In this document: piece after piece, positions 7,954 to 16,719 of the stretch
Numbering within the stretch: position 1 is the stretch's first letter
How the letters are laid out: every line of letters starts with the position of its first letter
Made by a program: the position numbers and the translations under genes
Origin: an uncultured Geobacter sp.
Lineage (GTDB): Bacteria > Desulfobacterota > Desulfuromonadia > Geobacterales > Geobacteraceae
Direction: 5' to 3'
Assembly (NCBI GenBank): GCA_903925075.1
Contig: CAIYDQ010000095.1
Location: 1-64,000, forward strand
Length of the DNA stretch: 64,000 nt
The notes under the pieces: generated by a model
Told to the model about the DNA's origin: nothing
What the model saw: the letters and a program-made list of their open reading frames with translations, nothing else
The model's database searches: none

Positions 7954-9984
7954 ATGCGCATGCCCGCCATTTCCATCAGACTCAGACTGACCCTCGGGGC
8001 GCTCCTGCCGCTTTTCGTGGCTATCTTGTTCTGCTCGCTGATCGGCGTCTACATCATCAATTCCCAAATCGCGGCCCAGGCCCAGGACAAGGTGAGGACG
8101 GACCTCAACTCGGCCCGGGAGGTGTACCTCAACGAAATCGCCCATATCCGCGACGTGGTGCGACTTTCGGCCAACTCCCTCAACGCCGCCAAAGCCATGG
8201 ACAATGGAGACCGCGCGGCTCTCGCTCCGCTGCTCCTGACGCAACTACGGCACGAGCAACTGGACATACTGACCGCGGTGGATCTCCGCGGACGGGTCAT
8301 TTACCGGGCGGGCAACCCGTCCGCTTTCGGCGACAAGCCGCTCCCGGGCAGATTAGTGAGCCGGGCGTTGGCCGGGGAACTGTCGGCCGGCTCGGAAATC
8401 CTCAGCGGGGCGGAGCTGGCGATGGAGGGAGAGCGGCTTCTCAAACAGGCGACCATCCAGGTGGTGGCTACCCCCCGCGCCAAGACCAGCCTGAAAGTGG
8501 TGGAACAATCCGGGATGGTGTTGCTGGCTTCGGCGCCGATAACGGGGAGCCGCGGCCGGATCGTGGGGGCGCTCTACGGCGGCGTGCTGCTCAACGGCAA
8601 CAACGCGCTGGTGGACAAGATCAAGAGGATCGTTTACGAGGGGATCAGGTTCAAAGGCGAAGACGTGGGCACCGCCACCATCTTTTTGAACGATCTGCGC
8701 ATCAGCACCAACGTGCAGACCGCCTCGGGCCAGCGGGCCATCGGCACCCGGCTGTCGGCGGAGGTGTACGACCGGGTGCTGGTGCGCAAGGAAAAATGGG
8801 TGGACCGGGCCTTCGTGGTCAAGGATTGGTACTTCTCCGCCTATGAACCGATCCTCGATTTGAGCGGCAAGGTCATCGGCTCTTTGTACGTCGGCATGTT
8901 GGAGCGCCCCTACGCCGCGGTGCAGCGGAAGGTCACCTGCTATTTCGGCGCCATGCTGCTGCTCGGCTCTTTGCTGGGTTTGGCGGTCTCCGGGTATATC
9001 GGCACTCGTTTGTCCCGCCCCATCAGGGAGCTGCAAAACCTGGTCAAGCGCTACTCCGCGGGCGAGCGGGGCGTGCAGATCGCGGTCACCGCCGAGGACG
9101 AAATCGGGGAGCTGGCGGCGGAGTTCAACGCCATGACCCGCGAGCTGACAGCACAGGAAGAGGAGATCCGCTGCCTGAACAGGGATCTGGAGCTGAAAGT
9201 TCGGGAGCGGACCGCGGAACTGGAAGAAAAAAATCTGCTGCTGATAAAGACCCGTGAGGAGTTGGTGCGCGCAGAGAAATTGGCCGCGGTGGGAGAGTTG
9301 GCGGCCGGCGTTGCCCATGAAATCAACAACCCCATGGCCATCATACGCGGCAACGCCGAACTGCTGCGCATGGAGCTTCCGCCTGAGGACCCAAGCCTTG
9401 AGGAGGTGGAGATCATCTGCCGGCAGGTGAGCCGGGTGGAGCGGATCGTCGCCAAACTCTCCCATTTCGCCAGCCGCGAGCAGAAGCAACTCGGCCTCAC
9501 CCCCCTCGGGCCGCTCTTGGACGAGATCCTGGGCCAAGTCGGGCACCAGGTTCCGCTGCAAGGAATCACGGTGGTCAAGCGTTACCGGGAGTTGTCGCCG
9601 GAATTGATGGGCGACGGCGAACAACTGCGCCAGGTGTTCACCAACCTCATCCTGAACGCCGTCCAGGCCATGCCGCAGGGGGGCGAGCTGAGCGTTGCCG
9701 CCGCGGCCGATCCCTTGGCCGACGAGTGCGCCGTTTCCATTACCGACACCGGTTGCGGGATTCCCCGGGAGAACATGGAGCAGATTTTCAATCCCTTTTT
9801 CACTACCAGGGCTAGCGGCATGGGGCTCGGATTGTCGGTCTCGTATGGGATCGTGCGCGATCATGGCGGGCGGCTGGAGGTGGAGAGCGAACCGGGGAGG
9901 ACCGTCTTTCGGGTGTTGCTGCCGCTTGGCCTGCGCGGCCCTCATGCCGGCATTTCACCCCAGCCCGAACTGCTGTTGAGTTAA
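7954..9984 (+). CDS. Membrane sensor histidine kinase (Cache-like sensor, HAMP, HisKA, HATPase)
   Basis: This 676-residue kinase begins with a transmembrane helix (about 12-34). A periplasmic sensor of about 290 residues follows; it looks like a fused single/double Cache domain with repeated VIGSLYVGML-type strands near its end. A second membrane helix lies near 330-350, then HAMP, coiled coil, HisKA with the phosphorylated His455 in GVAHEINNPM, and the HATPase with N-box NLILNAVQAM, G1 DTGCGIP and G2 GMGLGLS. It forms an operon with the preceding response regulator. Cache sensors often bind small organic acids; formate or a related carboxylate is a reasonable but untested ligand, given the fdn operon next door. 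Confidence 0.9.
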   Translation: MRMPAISIRLRLTLGALLPLFVAILFCSLIGVYIINSQIAAQAQDKVRTDLNSAREVYLNEIAHIRDVVRLSANSLNAAKAMDNGDRAALAPLLLTQLRHEQLDILTAVDLRGRVIYRAGNPSAFGDKPLPGRLVSRALAGELSAGSEILSGAELAMEGERLLKQATIQVVATPRAKTSLKVVEQSGMVLLASAPITGSRGRIVGALYGGVLLNGNNALVDKIKRIVYEGIRFKGEDVGTATIFLNDLRISTNVQTASGQRAIGTRLSAEVYDRVLVRKEKWVDRAFVVKDWYFSAYEPILDLSGKVIGSLYVGMLERPYAAVQRKVTCYFGAMLLLGSLLGLAVSGYIGTRLSRPIRELQNLVKRYSAGERGVQIAVTAEDEIGELAAEFNAMTRELTAQEEEIRCLNRDLELKVRERTAELEEKNLLLIKTREELVRAEKLAAVGELAAGVAHEINNPMAIIRGNAELLRMELPPEDPSLEEVEIICRQVSRVERIVAKLSHFASREQKQLGLTPLGPLLDEILGQVGHQVPLQGITVVKRYRELSPELMGDGEQLRQVFTNLILNAVQAMPQGGELSVAAAADPLADECAVSITDTGCGIPRENMEQIFNPFFTTRASGMGLGLSVSYGIVRDHGGRLEVESEPGRTVFRVLLPLGLRGPHAGISPQPELLLS

Positions 9985-10001
9985 GCTCGGCCCTGGTAGT
10001 T

Positions 10002-10090
10002 GTAGGTCGTGTTGAGGAACGAAACGCGACGTTGCCATGGTGGCGCCGGCGCAACGTTGCGTTTCACGAAAACCGTTCAACGCAACCTAC
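10002..10090. repeat. Dispersed palindromic repeat, family A, copy 1
   Basis: This is a nested inverted repeat with outer arms GTAGGTCGTGTTGA and TTCAACGCAACCTAC, and inner arms GAAACGCGACGTTG and CAACGTTGCGTTTC around a GGTGGCGCC centre. Related copies lie at 14084-14174, 46285-46395 and (half) 51276-51321. It sits between the kinase and the convergent gene at 10140. Confidence 0.85.
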
Positions 10091-10139
10091 CTCGGTGAAT
10101 TTCCCACCCGCCGCCACGATGTTCCCGCGTCGGCGCCAT

Positions 10140-11636
10140 TTACTCTTTCTCGCGCGGCTTGCCGCCTTCTATCCGGTCCAACAACTGTGCGATGGAGTTG
10201 GACAAATGACAGCCGGAGAGTACTTCGGCGAAAGATCGGTCATTGGTAATGACCCGATCTCTGACGCTTTTGAACTCGCTTTCCTTGAGCAGGTCCTCAA
10301 TCAGGGCGCGGATGGTCGTCCCTTTTTGCATCACGGCTACCGGATGCCCGCAACCGGATTCGTCGATGGCGGAGACGTACCACAGCCGTAGCGGCGGCTG
10401 ATGCGGATCGGATTCGAACTGTCGACTGTGCTTGACGAAGGCCAGCACCTTCTGAGCCAATTGCAGCTTGGCCAACTGATAGGTGCTTTCATCCACGATG
10501 TTGCCGTGCTCGAAGAACGGAATGACGTGCAGCCAGGGAGCTTTTTTGACCTGGTCCAGCGCCGGCTTCGCGTCCCGCCCGACGACAAACATCGCCCAGA
10601 CGTAGGCCGTATAGAATAGACTGCTCCCCGTCGGATTGCCGATGATGGTGTGGCTTTTGTATTCTAGGATGAAGGCTTCCCGGTCCGGATTCAACAACTC
10701 GTGCTGCGCCCCGCAGATATCCCCCTGCACAAAACTGCTCGGCGGCCAGAGCCTCCCCGTTATGCTGGCATGCAGCGCCGGATAGGAGGCGCTCGCACGC
10801 GCTGCCGTCAGTCGGTTGAACTCCGCCAGCAGGCTCTCCTTGGTCGCGTCCCGTACCCGCACTCTCACCGAATTGTTCTCGTCGCCGAATCCGTACTGAA
10901 ACGTGACCGGCCCGGACCACTGGTCGCAACTGCAAATCGGCACACTTGGCCCCCACAGCAGCCAGAGGTTGAAGATGGAGATCTGCTGACTGGAAAAACT
11001 GTCCGACGCCATCTGGCTGTAGGAGGAAATGATCGGGTCCCAGTCGTCGGAGAAGCGCGACATCAGGCCGGCCAAGAGGTTCAGCGGCAGCAGGAATCCC
11101 TCGTTGACCTTCACGTCGCACAGAAAGGAGGCTTCTTCGTCGGAGGACAAATCCAAATCGGCGACCGCCAACAGGTAACATTTGATCTTGCGCTTGGTCG
11201 CCTCGTCATTGAGGCGAAAAACGTCGCGCACCTCGATAACCGGTTCCGTCTCCTTGATTTTCAAGGCTCCGAATTTACTGCGGATGCTTTTTTTCCAGAT
11301 TGCCAGGGAGCGGCGGTAGGCCAGGTCGTCGAACTCCAGGCGGTAGCGCTTGCTCGCCTTGTCGAAGTACCAGCCCGGCTCCTGCTGCGGTTTTGGGTGC
11401 AAGATGCGCAGTTCAAGCCACAGGCGCATCTGCTTATGGAATATTTTCGGCTTGAGCGGCCAGGTCGATTCCTTGCACGCCCGCAGGGTTTTCCAAAGCG
11501 GAAAGCGCTCTTCCAAAGAGAGGCAACGCCAGACGAGCCGTATGGCCGGCAAATAACACCACAGGAGATAGAAGAAACCGGTCGCGACAAAGAGAATGAG
11601 GGTAGTTACTTCTTTATAAGCGACAAGATATCTCAT
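10140..11636 (-). CDS. Membrane-anchored protein of unknown function
   Basis: I do not recognise this 498-residue protein. One strongly hydrophobic segment near the N-terminus (about 12-34) anchors a large, probably cytoplasmic, soluble part. No known catalytic motif is evident. It is rich in Trp and aromatic residues, and a central part with ILEYKSHTIIGNPTGSS precedes a second mildly hydrophobic stretch (LFYTAYVWAMFVVG). The start has a ribosome site (GGAGCTCTCG). It stands alone between a palindromic repeat and a LysR gene. Membrane-associated sensing or envelope roles are possible but nothing in the sequence decides. Confidence 0.7.
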   Translation of the reverse strand: MRYLVAYKEVTTLILFVATGFFYLLWCYLPAIRLVWRCLSLEERFPLWKTLRACKESTWPLKPKIFHKQMRLWLELRILHPKPQQEPGWYFDKASKRYRLEFDDLAYRRSLAIWKKSIRSKFGALKIKETEPVIEVRDVFRLNDEATKRKIKCYLLAVADLDLSSDEEASFLCDVKVNEGFLLPLNLLAGLMSRFSDDWDPIISSYSQMASDSFSSQQISIFNLWLLWGPSVPICSCDQWSGPVTFQYGFGDENNSVRVRVRDATKESLLAEFNRLTAARASASYPALHASITGRLWPPSSFVQGDICGAQHELLNPDREAFILEYKSHTIIGNPTGSSLFYTAYVWAMFVVGRDAKPALDQVKKAPWLHVIPFFEHGNIVDESTYQLAKLQLAQKVLAFVKHSRQFESDPHQPPLRLWYVSAIDESGCGHPVAVMQKGTTIRALIEDLLKESEFKSVRDRVITNDRSFAEVLSGCHLSNSIAQLLDRIEGGKPREKE

Positions 11637-11838
11637 CGAGAGCTCCTCACTCGGCAGACTGTCAACCGGATCTGAGTTTCAGTTATGGGCTTTTGTCTTT
11701 GAGGACCCGGGCCATGTCATCTAGTGATATGGGGTGTGATTGAGCGTCCCTGCGGTTGCAGCGGCGAATCGTCTCAGTCTACTTTTTGATTGGCGTTTGT
11801 CAATGAATGGCGGTGCTATCAGGGGAGGCTCTGCTTGC

Positions 11839-12702
11839 TCAGAGAGTGCGCAAGAACTCCAGGAATGCCCTGGTCGACTTCGATAGGTAGGCGTGCTTCT
11901 TCCAAACAACTACGGCTTCCACGAATAAAGGCGGATCGAACGGTATGGCCGTCAACTCCGGCTCGTTCGCCGCCATTCTCAGCAGGGTGGTGACTCCGCC
12001 CCCTCCGGCCACCACCGTTTTCAGCAACTGCACCAAATTCGTTTCAAAAACCACGTTGGGCTGCAACCCCGCCAGCGCCATGGCTTCGTTCAGATATTGC
12101 CTTTGGAAAAAACCCTCGTTGAAGAGAAAGAGCGGTTCCGCCGATATCTCCGCGATGGTTATGGAGCTCTTGCCGCTCAGCGGGTGACTTTTCGCAACGC
12201 AGGCAACCATTTCATCCCGGATGAGCGGCTGGCAGGCGATCGATTCGGGGAAATCCGCTTCGGCGACGATCCCCACGTCCAGTTCGCCGGACTCGACCAG
12301 GGCCTGAATCTTGTTGGCGCCGTCCGAATAAACCGAAAGCTTCAGATGCGGATATTGCTTCCGGAACTGGGCGATCACCGAAGGGAAGAAATACACCCCG
12401 AGCATCCCGGGGATGCCGACCCTTATTTCCCCCCTCTCCAGCCCCCTGAACTCCTCCATCTCATGCACCGTCCCCTTGACCAGCTCTTCGATCTGCCTGG
12501 CGCGCGCAAAGAAGGCGCGTCCCTCAGCGGTCAGGGTGATCTTTCGTTCCTGGCGATTGAGCAGGGTGACTCCCAACTCGTCTTCGAGCTTTTGCACGGC
12601 GACGGACAGCGAGGGCTGGGCAATGCCCAGCGACTCGGCGGCGCGGGTGAACCCTCCGCAATTGACGATTTCCAGCAGGTACCTTATTTGGCGAAATTCC
12701 AT
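11839..12702 (-). CDS. LysR-family transcriptional regulator
   Basis: The product is a typical 287-residue LysR regulator. The winged HTH lies at residues 1-60 (MEFRQIRYLLEIVNCGGFTR, then AAESLGIAQPSLSVAVQKLE), followed by a linker helix and a periplasmic-binding-protein-like effector domain (about 90-285). It is divergent from the methyltransferase at 12804; the 101-base AT-rich gap contains an inverted repeat that fits a LysR operator. It probably controls the methyltransferase-thioesterase pair and itself. The effector is unknown; the CbbR/CysB-like ligand pocket cannot be assigned by eye. Confidence 0.92.
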   Translation of the reverse strand: MEFRQIRYLLEIVNCGGFTRAAESLGIAQPSLSVAVQKLEDELGVTLLNRQERKITLTAEGRAFFARARQIEELVKGTVHEMEEFRGLERGEIRVGIPGMLGVYFFPSVIAQFRKQYPHLKLSVYSDGANKIQALVESGELDVGIVAEADFPESIACQPLIRDEMVACVAKSHPLSGKSSITIAEISAEPLFLFNEGFFQRQYLNEAMALAGLQPNVVFETNLVQLLKTVVAGGGGVTTLLRMAANEPELTAIPFDPPLFVEAVVVWKKHAYLSKSTRAFLEFLRTL

Positions 12703-12731
12703 CGGTTACTCCATAGATAGTAACTATGATA

Positions 12732-12761
12732 ACTATAAAAATAATATATTTTATTTATAGT
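12732..12761. promoter_or_regulatory. Candidate LysR operator in the divergent promoter
   Basis: ACTATAAA and TTTATAGT form an 8-bp perfect inverted repeat separated by 14 bases, in a very AT-rich 100-base gap within a GC-rich region. Shorter direct repeats TAACTAT (12721-12727) and TAACTAT (12730-12736) lie next to it. LysR proteins bind interrupted dyads in such divergent regions. Confidence 0.55.
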
Positions 12762-12803
12762 CCTGATCTGTGGTAAACATCAATCATAAACAGGGGGTGA
12801 GCC

Positions 12804-13556
12804 ATGCCGCAGCAGTTTAAGGACCATTTTTCGCAGGTTTCCCAAGCGTATCGGGCTTTTCGTCCCGATTATCCGGAAGAGCTTTTTCAGTGGCTGGCCG
12901 AGATCTCGCCGCGGCGGGAAGCGGCACTTGATTGCGGTTGCGGCACCGGGCAGGCCTCGGTAGCCTTGGCGCGGCACTTCGCCACAGTCTGCGCGCTGGA
13001 CCCGAGCGCCGATCAGATCCGCAATGCGACACCGGACGAGAAGGTGAGCTATCTGGTCGCTCCGGCTGAGGCGACGGGGCTGCCGTCGGCAAGCCAGGAC
13101 CTGGTGATCGTCGCCCAGGCGCTCCATTGGTTCGATCTGGATCGATTCTACCCGGAGGTGCGCCGGGTCGCCCGGGAAGATGCGGTCTTCGCCGCCTTCA
13201 GCTACGGGCTCATGACCGTCGGACAGCGTGTAGACGAGGTTATCGGCCATCTTTACCGCGAAGTGCTCGGCGACTACTGGCCGCCGGAGCGGCGCCATGT
13301 CGATGAGGGATACAAGACCCTGCCGTTTCCCTTCCGGGAACTGACCCCGCCCCCCTTTTCCATGACTGCCGCCTGGCGGCTGGACCACCTGGTCGGCTAC
13401 CTGGCGACCTGGTCGGCAGTAAAGGAATTCAAAACCAAGATGGGCGAAGATCCTCTGGCGGCGATGGAGGCCGAGCTGCGAGACGCGTGGGGCGACCCGG
13501 AGGAGACCAAACCGATTGCCTGGCCGCTGGTCATCAGGGCGGGGCGCATCAACTGA
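12804..13556 (+). CDS. Class I SAM-dependent methyltransferase
   Basis: The 250-residue product has motif I ALDCGCGTGQASVALA near 42-57, the acidic end of strand 2 (ALDPSADQI) and motif II/III around ASQDLVIVAQALHWFD near 100. The pattern resembles the UbiE/TAM group (trans-aconitate-type methyltransferases) common next to LysR regulators. The ATG has AGGGGGTGAGCC upstream. It is followed 32 bases later by a small thioesterase, so the two may be co-transcribed. The substrate is unknown. Confidence 0.88.
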   Translation: MPQQFKDHFSQVSQAYRAFRPDYPEELFQWLAEISPRREAALDCGCGTGQASVALARHFATVCALDPSADQIRNATPDEKVSYLVAPAEATGLPSASQDLVIVAQALHWFDLDRFYPEVRRVAREDAVFAAFSYGLMTVGQRVDEVIGHLYREVLGDYWPPERRHVDEGYKTLPFPFRELTPPPFSMTAAWRLDHLVGYLATWSAVKEFKTKMGEDPLAAMEAELRDAWGDPEETKPIAWPLVIRAGRIN

Positions 13557-13588
13557 AGGGAACGAAAAGGAACCAAAAGGAGAAAGCC

Positions 13589-14005
13589 ATGAAAGACACG
13601 TTGTCAGCAGGCTTGGAGCACACGCACACCTATTGCGTGCCGAAGGAAAGAACGGTGCCGTTTCTCTATCCCGAGGCCGCCCCTTTTCGCGTCATGCCCG
13701 AAGTCTTCGCCACCGGCTACCTGGTCGGGTTTATCGAATGGACCTGCATGGAGGCGTTGGCGCCATACCTGGAGGAAGGGGAGCGCACGGTGGGCACCAT
13801 GATCGCCATCACCCACGAGGCGGCCACCCCTGCGGGGATGGAGGTGTCGGCCACCGTTCGCCTGGTTGAAATCGACGGCAAAAAGACCGTCTGGGAAGTG
13901 GTCGCGCGCGACGAGGTCGAAGTGATCGCCCGCGGTAGGCATGAGCGCTTCGCCGTGAATTTCGAGAAGTTCTCCGCGCGGGTGGCGGCCAAGGGGAAGA
14001 AATAG
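13589..14005 (+). CDS. FlK-like hotdog thioesterase
   Basis: This 138-residue single hotdog-fold protein resembles the fluoroacetyl-CoA thioesterase (FlK) family, which hydrolyses acyl-CoAs. Family-like features are TVPFLYPEAAPFRVMPEVFA near the N-terminus, the helix GFIEWTCMEALAPYL, and the strand with THEAATPAGMEVSATVRLVE, where the His probably belongs to the active site. Start: the ATG with AAAAGGAGAAAGCC upstream; the open frame begins earlier but overlaps the methyltransferase. The specific acyl-CoA is not known; detoxification of a stray acyl-CoA is plausible. Confidence 0.85.
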   Translation: MKDTLSAGLEHTHTYCVPKERTVPFLYPEAAPFRVMPEVFATGYLVGFIEWTCMEALAPYLEEGERTVGTMIAITHEAATPAGMEVSATVRLVEIDGKKTVWEVVARDEVEVIARGRHERFAVNFEKFSARVAAKGKK

Positions 14006-14083
14006 CGGCGGGCTCGCCAGAGGCGCTGCCGCTATTTTGAGGAAAGGTAGCCATTCACCCATCAGCCAGCAACTTGCACATTC

Positions 14084-14174
14084 GTAGGTCGTGTTGAACG
14101 GCTTCATCGTGAAACGCGACATTGCCACCGTCGCGCCGTTGCGACGTCGCGTTTCGTACCTCAACGCGACCTAC
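14084..14174. repeat. Dispersed palindromic repeat, family A, copy 2
   Basis: The copy runs from GTAGGTCGTGTTGAACGG to CTCAACGCGACCTAC, with inner arms GAAACGCGACATTG and CGACGTCGCGTTTC around the centre CCGTCGCGCC. Layout and length match copy 1 at 10002. Confidence 0.85.
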
Positions 14175-14184
14175 AGGGCTTTTC

Positions 14185-14229
14185 ACCCTCTCCCCAGCCC
14201 TACACCCGTCAAGGGAGAGGGGGCTTTTT
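14185..14229 (+). terminator. Rho-independent terminator-like hairpin
   Basis: CCCTCTCCC pairs with GGGAGAGGG across a loop of about 18 bases, followed by GGGCTTTTTG. It would end the methyltransferase-thioesterase transcript. The arm resembles the C-rich family C repeats seen at 18290 and 32679, so it may be a repeat used as a terminator. Confidence 0.65.
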
Positions 14230-14786
14230 GACTCACCCGATCATTAACTTAACGGCAGTGCCCTTCCGGGGGGAGGGCACCGTTGGTGCGTGGTCGGGGC
14301 GAGGAAGGGCCTTTTGATCCCCTACCACATTGTGGTTAACCACATATGTGGCTATTTCCCCGCAGGCCGCCTCCGCCGTTGATGCCAACCGACCGGAAAC
14401 GAATGCTTTTCCCACGCCGCAAAAACTCTCTTCTTCGTCTGTCTCAGCTATTCAAACCATCATTTAACCACTTATGTGGTAGTCGGTTTCTGTAATAGCT
14501 TTTACACCATAATATATTTCAAGAACCTGTAATTGTTATAGACACGTCGACTTTTGTTTGATCGGCATGCTTGATGCTGCATGGCCGAATACATCTAATA
14601 ACATTCATGCATTACTATGTGTTTGTGCTCATGTTTAAAGAGTGGAGAATTGATTCATACTATACCTCGAAAACGGGGAATAAAACTGCAAGATCGCCGG
14701 AGTAGGCATGTTCGAGTCTCCGCGGTTGGTTAAATGCAGTTTCATTAATGCAGCGTATTCAGCAACAAAACCAAAGGAGACGACTC
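14230..14786. other. Long non-coding stretch ahead of the chemosensory operon
   Basis: No gene is supported in these 557 bases. It holds a hairpin at 14251-14284 (AACGG-CA-GTGCCCT with AGGGCAC-CGTT) and the CCACA palindromes listed separately. From about 14450 to 14690 the base composition turns AT-rich, as expected for a promoter region. The leader just before the MCP start contains GGAGACTCG-like arms (14700-14725, CCGGAGTAGGC and GTCTCCGCGG) that could fold weakly. The main promoter of the 13-kb operon should lie here; no clear -24/-12 or -35/-10 pair was found. Confidence 0.5.
14324..14480. promoter_or_regulatory. Three CCACA...TGTGG palindromes, candidate operators
   Basis: Palindromes are ACCACA-T-TGTGGT (14324-14336), CCACATATGTGG (14340-14351, perfect) and ACCAC-TTAT-GTGGT (14467-14480). 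The first two are 16 bp apart and the third about 130 bp downstream. Repetition of one dyad ahead of a long operon is the pattern of a dimeric repressor or activator with looping. The factor is unknown. Confidence 0.5.
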
Positions 14787-16706
14787 ATGGCGCTTGTGAA
14801 GAAATCGACCACCACGTACCAACCCTCTTCGGCTATTGAAGGGAAAAGTTCCGCCGTTGCCACCCGCGAGGCGGAAGCTCAGCGCAAGAAGGCGCGCACC
14901 ATGGCCAAGCAGCAGCAGGCGGCGGAGCGGATCGCTGCCGCCACCGGACAACTGTCCGCCGGCATCAACGAGGCGGCCTCGGCCGCGGAGGAGTTGAAAC
15001 GCTCCACCGACCAGATCGCCGCGGGCGCGGAAGAGGCGTCCGGCGCCGCCCAGGAATCTCTGGCCGCCTTCAAACAGGTGGGCCTGGCCATCGCCCGCCA
15101 GTTGCAATTCGCCGACATCAGCCAAACCAAGGCGGAGGGAACCCAAGCGCTGGCGGCCAAGACCGCTGCCGATATAGCCCAGATGGTGACCACCGTCGGC
15201 CTTACCGCCCAGCGCCAAGCCGCTTCGGTGCTGCTGGTGGCGGAACTGGAGAAGCAGGCCGCCAACATAGGCGACATCATCAAGGCCGTGGTGAGGATCG
15301 CCGACCAGACCAACCTTTTGGCCCTGAACGCCGCCATCGAAGCCGCGCGGGCCGGCAAGCACGGCAAGGGTTTCGCCGTGGTGGCGGACGAGGTGAGGAC
15401 GCTGGCCGAAACCTCGGAGAAGAGCGCCAAGCAGATCTCGGACCTGGTGGGACAGATCCAGCAGGAGGTGCAAGGGATCGCCGAAGGGATCGGCAATTCC
15501 GCCAAGACGGTCGAAGGCGAGGTTGAAAACGGCAAGACCATCACCCTGCAGCTGGAACAGATCAGGATCGACGTCGTGGACATCGTCAAGGGGGTGTCGG
15601 AGATCGCCACCGGCGCGTCCCAATCAAGCGTGGCCGCGGATCAGGCCCTCAAAGGTTCGGAGTCCATCGCCTCGGCGGCGGAGGAGCAGTCGGCCGCAGC
15701 CGAGGAATCGGGCAAGACCGTGGCCGAGCAGACCCTGGCCCTGGCTCAGTGCGAACAAACGGCGCAGAACCTGACTGAGCTGACCGAAGACCTGAAAAAC
15801 TCCACCGACGTCGCCAAGAGCGCCGAGGAGGTGGCTTCGGCCGCCGAGGAACTCTCCAGCGCGGTGTCGGAAATCAACCGCTCCGGCGCCCAGATCATGG
15901 CCGCCATCGAGCAGATCCGCAAAGGGGCCGAAGTGCAGTCCTCCGCCGCCGACGAGGCCGCCGCCGCGACCGCGCAGATAGAGAAGGGGGTTGAGATCGC
16001 CCAGGTGCGGGCCACCGCCAGCGGAGAGAAAATCCTCGCCATCAAGAGCCTTTTGGCGGTCAACAAGACCTCCATCGACGGCTTGATCGCCGGCGTGTCG
16101 TCGGCTCCCGACGCCTCGCGGGTGAGCATCAAGCAGATCAAGGCCCTGGAGCTGGTGTCGCGGCGCATCGACAAGATCGTGGACGCCATCACCACCGTTT
16201 CCATCCAGACCAACATGCTGGCGGTGAACGGCTCGATCGAAGCGGCGCGGGCCGGCGAATTCGGCAAGGGGTTCGTGGTGGTCGCCACCGACATCCGCAA
16301 CCTGGCCCACGATTCCGCGGAGAATGCGGACCGGATCAAGGACCTGGTGAAGGCGGTCCAGGATCAGATCGCCCTGGTAGGGCGCGACCTGGAAGAAATC
16401 GTGGCCACCGCCCAGAACGAGGTGGAAAAGGCGAAGGTCTCCTCCGCCAACCTGGTGCTGATCGAAACCGATATCGCGATTGTGGAGAACGGCGCCAAGG
16501 AGATCCTGGCGGCCTCCAACGAGATCGCCGCCGCCGTCGGCCAGGTGAAAACGGGGATCGAGCAGATCTCCGCCGCCGCGCAGGAGGCCGACAAGGCCGC
16601 CACCGAGGCGGCCGCCGCCGCCAAGCAGCAGTCCCAGGGCGCCGAAGAGCTGGCGGCCGCCATCGAGGAGATCGCTTCTTTAGCCGACGAACTGCAAAGC
16701 GCCTGA
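14787..16706 (+). CDS. Soluble methyl-accepting chemotaxis protein with two signalling modules
   Basis: The 639-residue protein has no transmembrane segment and no recognisable ligand domain. It has two MCP hairpin tips: one near residue 171 ([20 protein letters not shown]) and a second near 471 ([20 protein letters not shown]). Each is embedded in Ala/Glu/Gln-rich coiled coil. Canonical MCPs have one tip per chain. The second tip is degenerate (MLAVNGS for LLALNAA). The ATG is chosen for AAAGGAGACGACTC upstream; the open frame starts 39 bases earlier. It is first in the cluster, 13 bases before the CheW gene, and probably nucleates a cytoplasmic array. Confidence 0.88.
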   Translation: MALVKKSTTTYQPSSAIEGKSSAVATREAEAQRKKARTMAKQQQAAERIAAATGQLSAGINEAASAAEELKRSTDQIAAGAEEASGAAQESLAAFKQVGLAIARQLQFADISQTKAEGTQALAAKTAADIAQMVTTVGLTAQRQAASVLLVAELEKQAANIGDIIKAVVRIADQTNLLALNAAIEAARAGKHGKGFAVVADEVRTLAETSEKSAKQISDLVGQIQQEVQGIAEGIGNSAKTVEGEVENGKTITLQLEQIRIDVVDIVKGVSEIATGASQSSVAADQALKGSESIASAAEEQSAAAEESGKTVAEQTLALAQCEQTAQNLTELTEDLKNSTDVAKSAEEVASAAEELSSAVSEINRSGAQIMAAIEQIRKGAEVQSSAADEAAAATAQIEKGVEIAQVRATASGEKILAIKSLLAVNKTSIDGLIAGVSSAPDASRVSIKQIKALELVSRRIDKIVDAITTVSIQTNMLAVNGSIEAARAGEFGKGFVVVATDIRNLAHDSAENADRIKDLVKAVQDQIALVGRDLEEIVATAQNEVEKAKVSSANLVLIETDIAIVENGAKEILAASNEIAAAVGQVKTGIEQISAAAQEADKAATEAAAAAKQQSQGAEELAAAIEEIASLADELQSA

Positions 16707-16719
16707 CAGGAGCGACAAA

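Noticed and set aside
10002-14174. CRISPR array or phage attachment sites from the recurring palindromes
   Set aside because: Copies are far apart, palindromic, with no regular spacers, and no cas or integrase gene is near.
14690-14786. GEMM-type c-di-GMP riboswitch ahead of the chemosensory operon
   Set aside because: The conserved GEMM core sequences were not found; only a weak GGAGAC/GTCTCC-like fold is possible.
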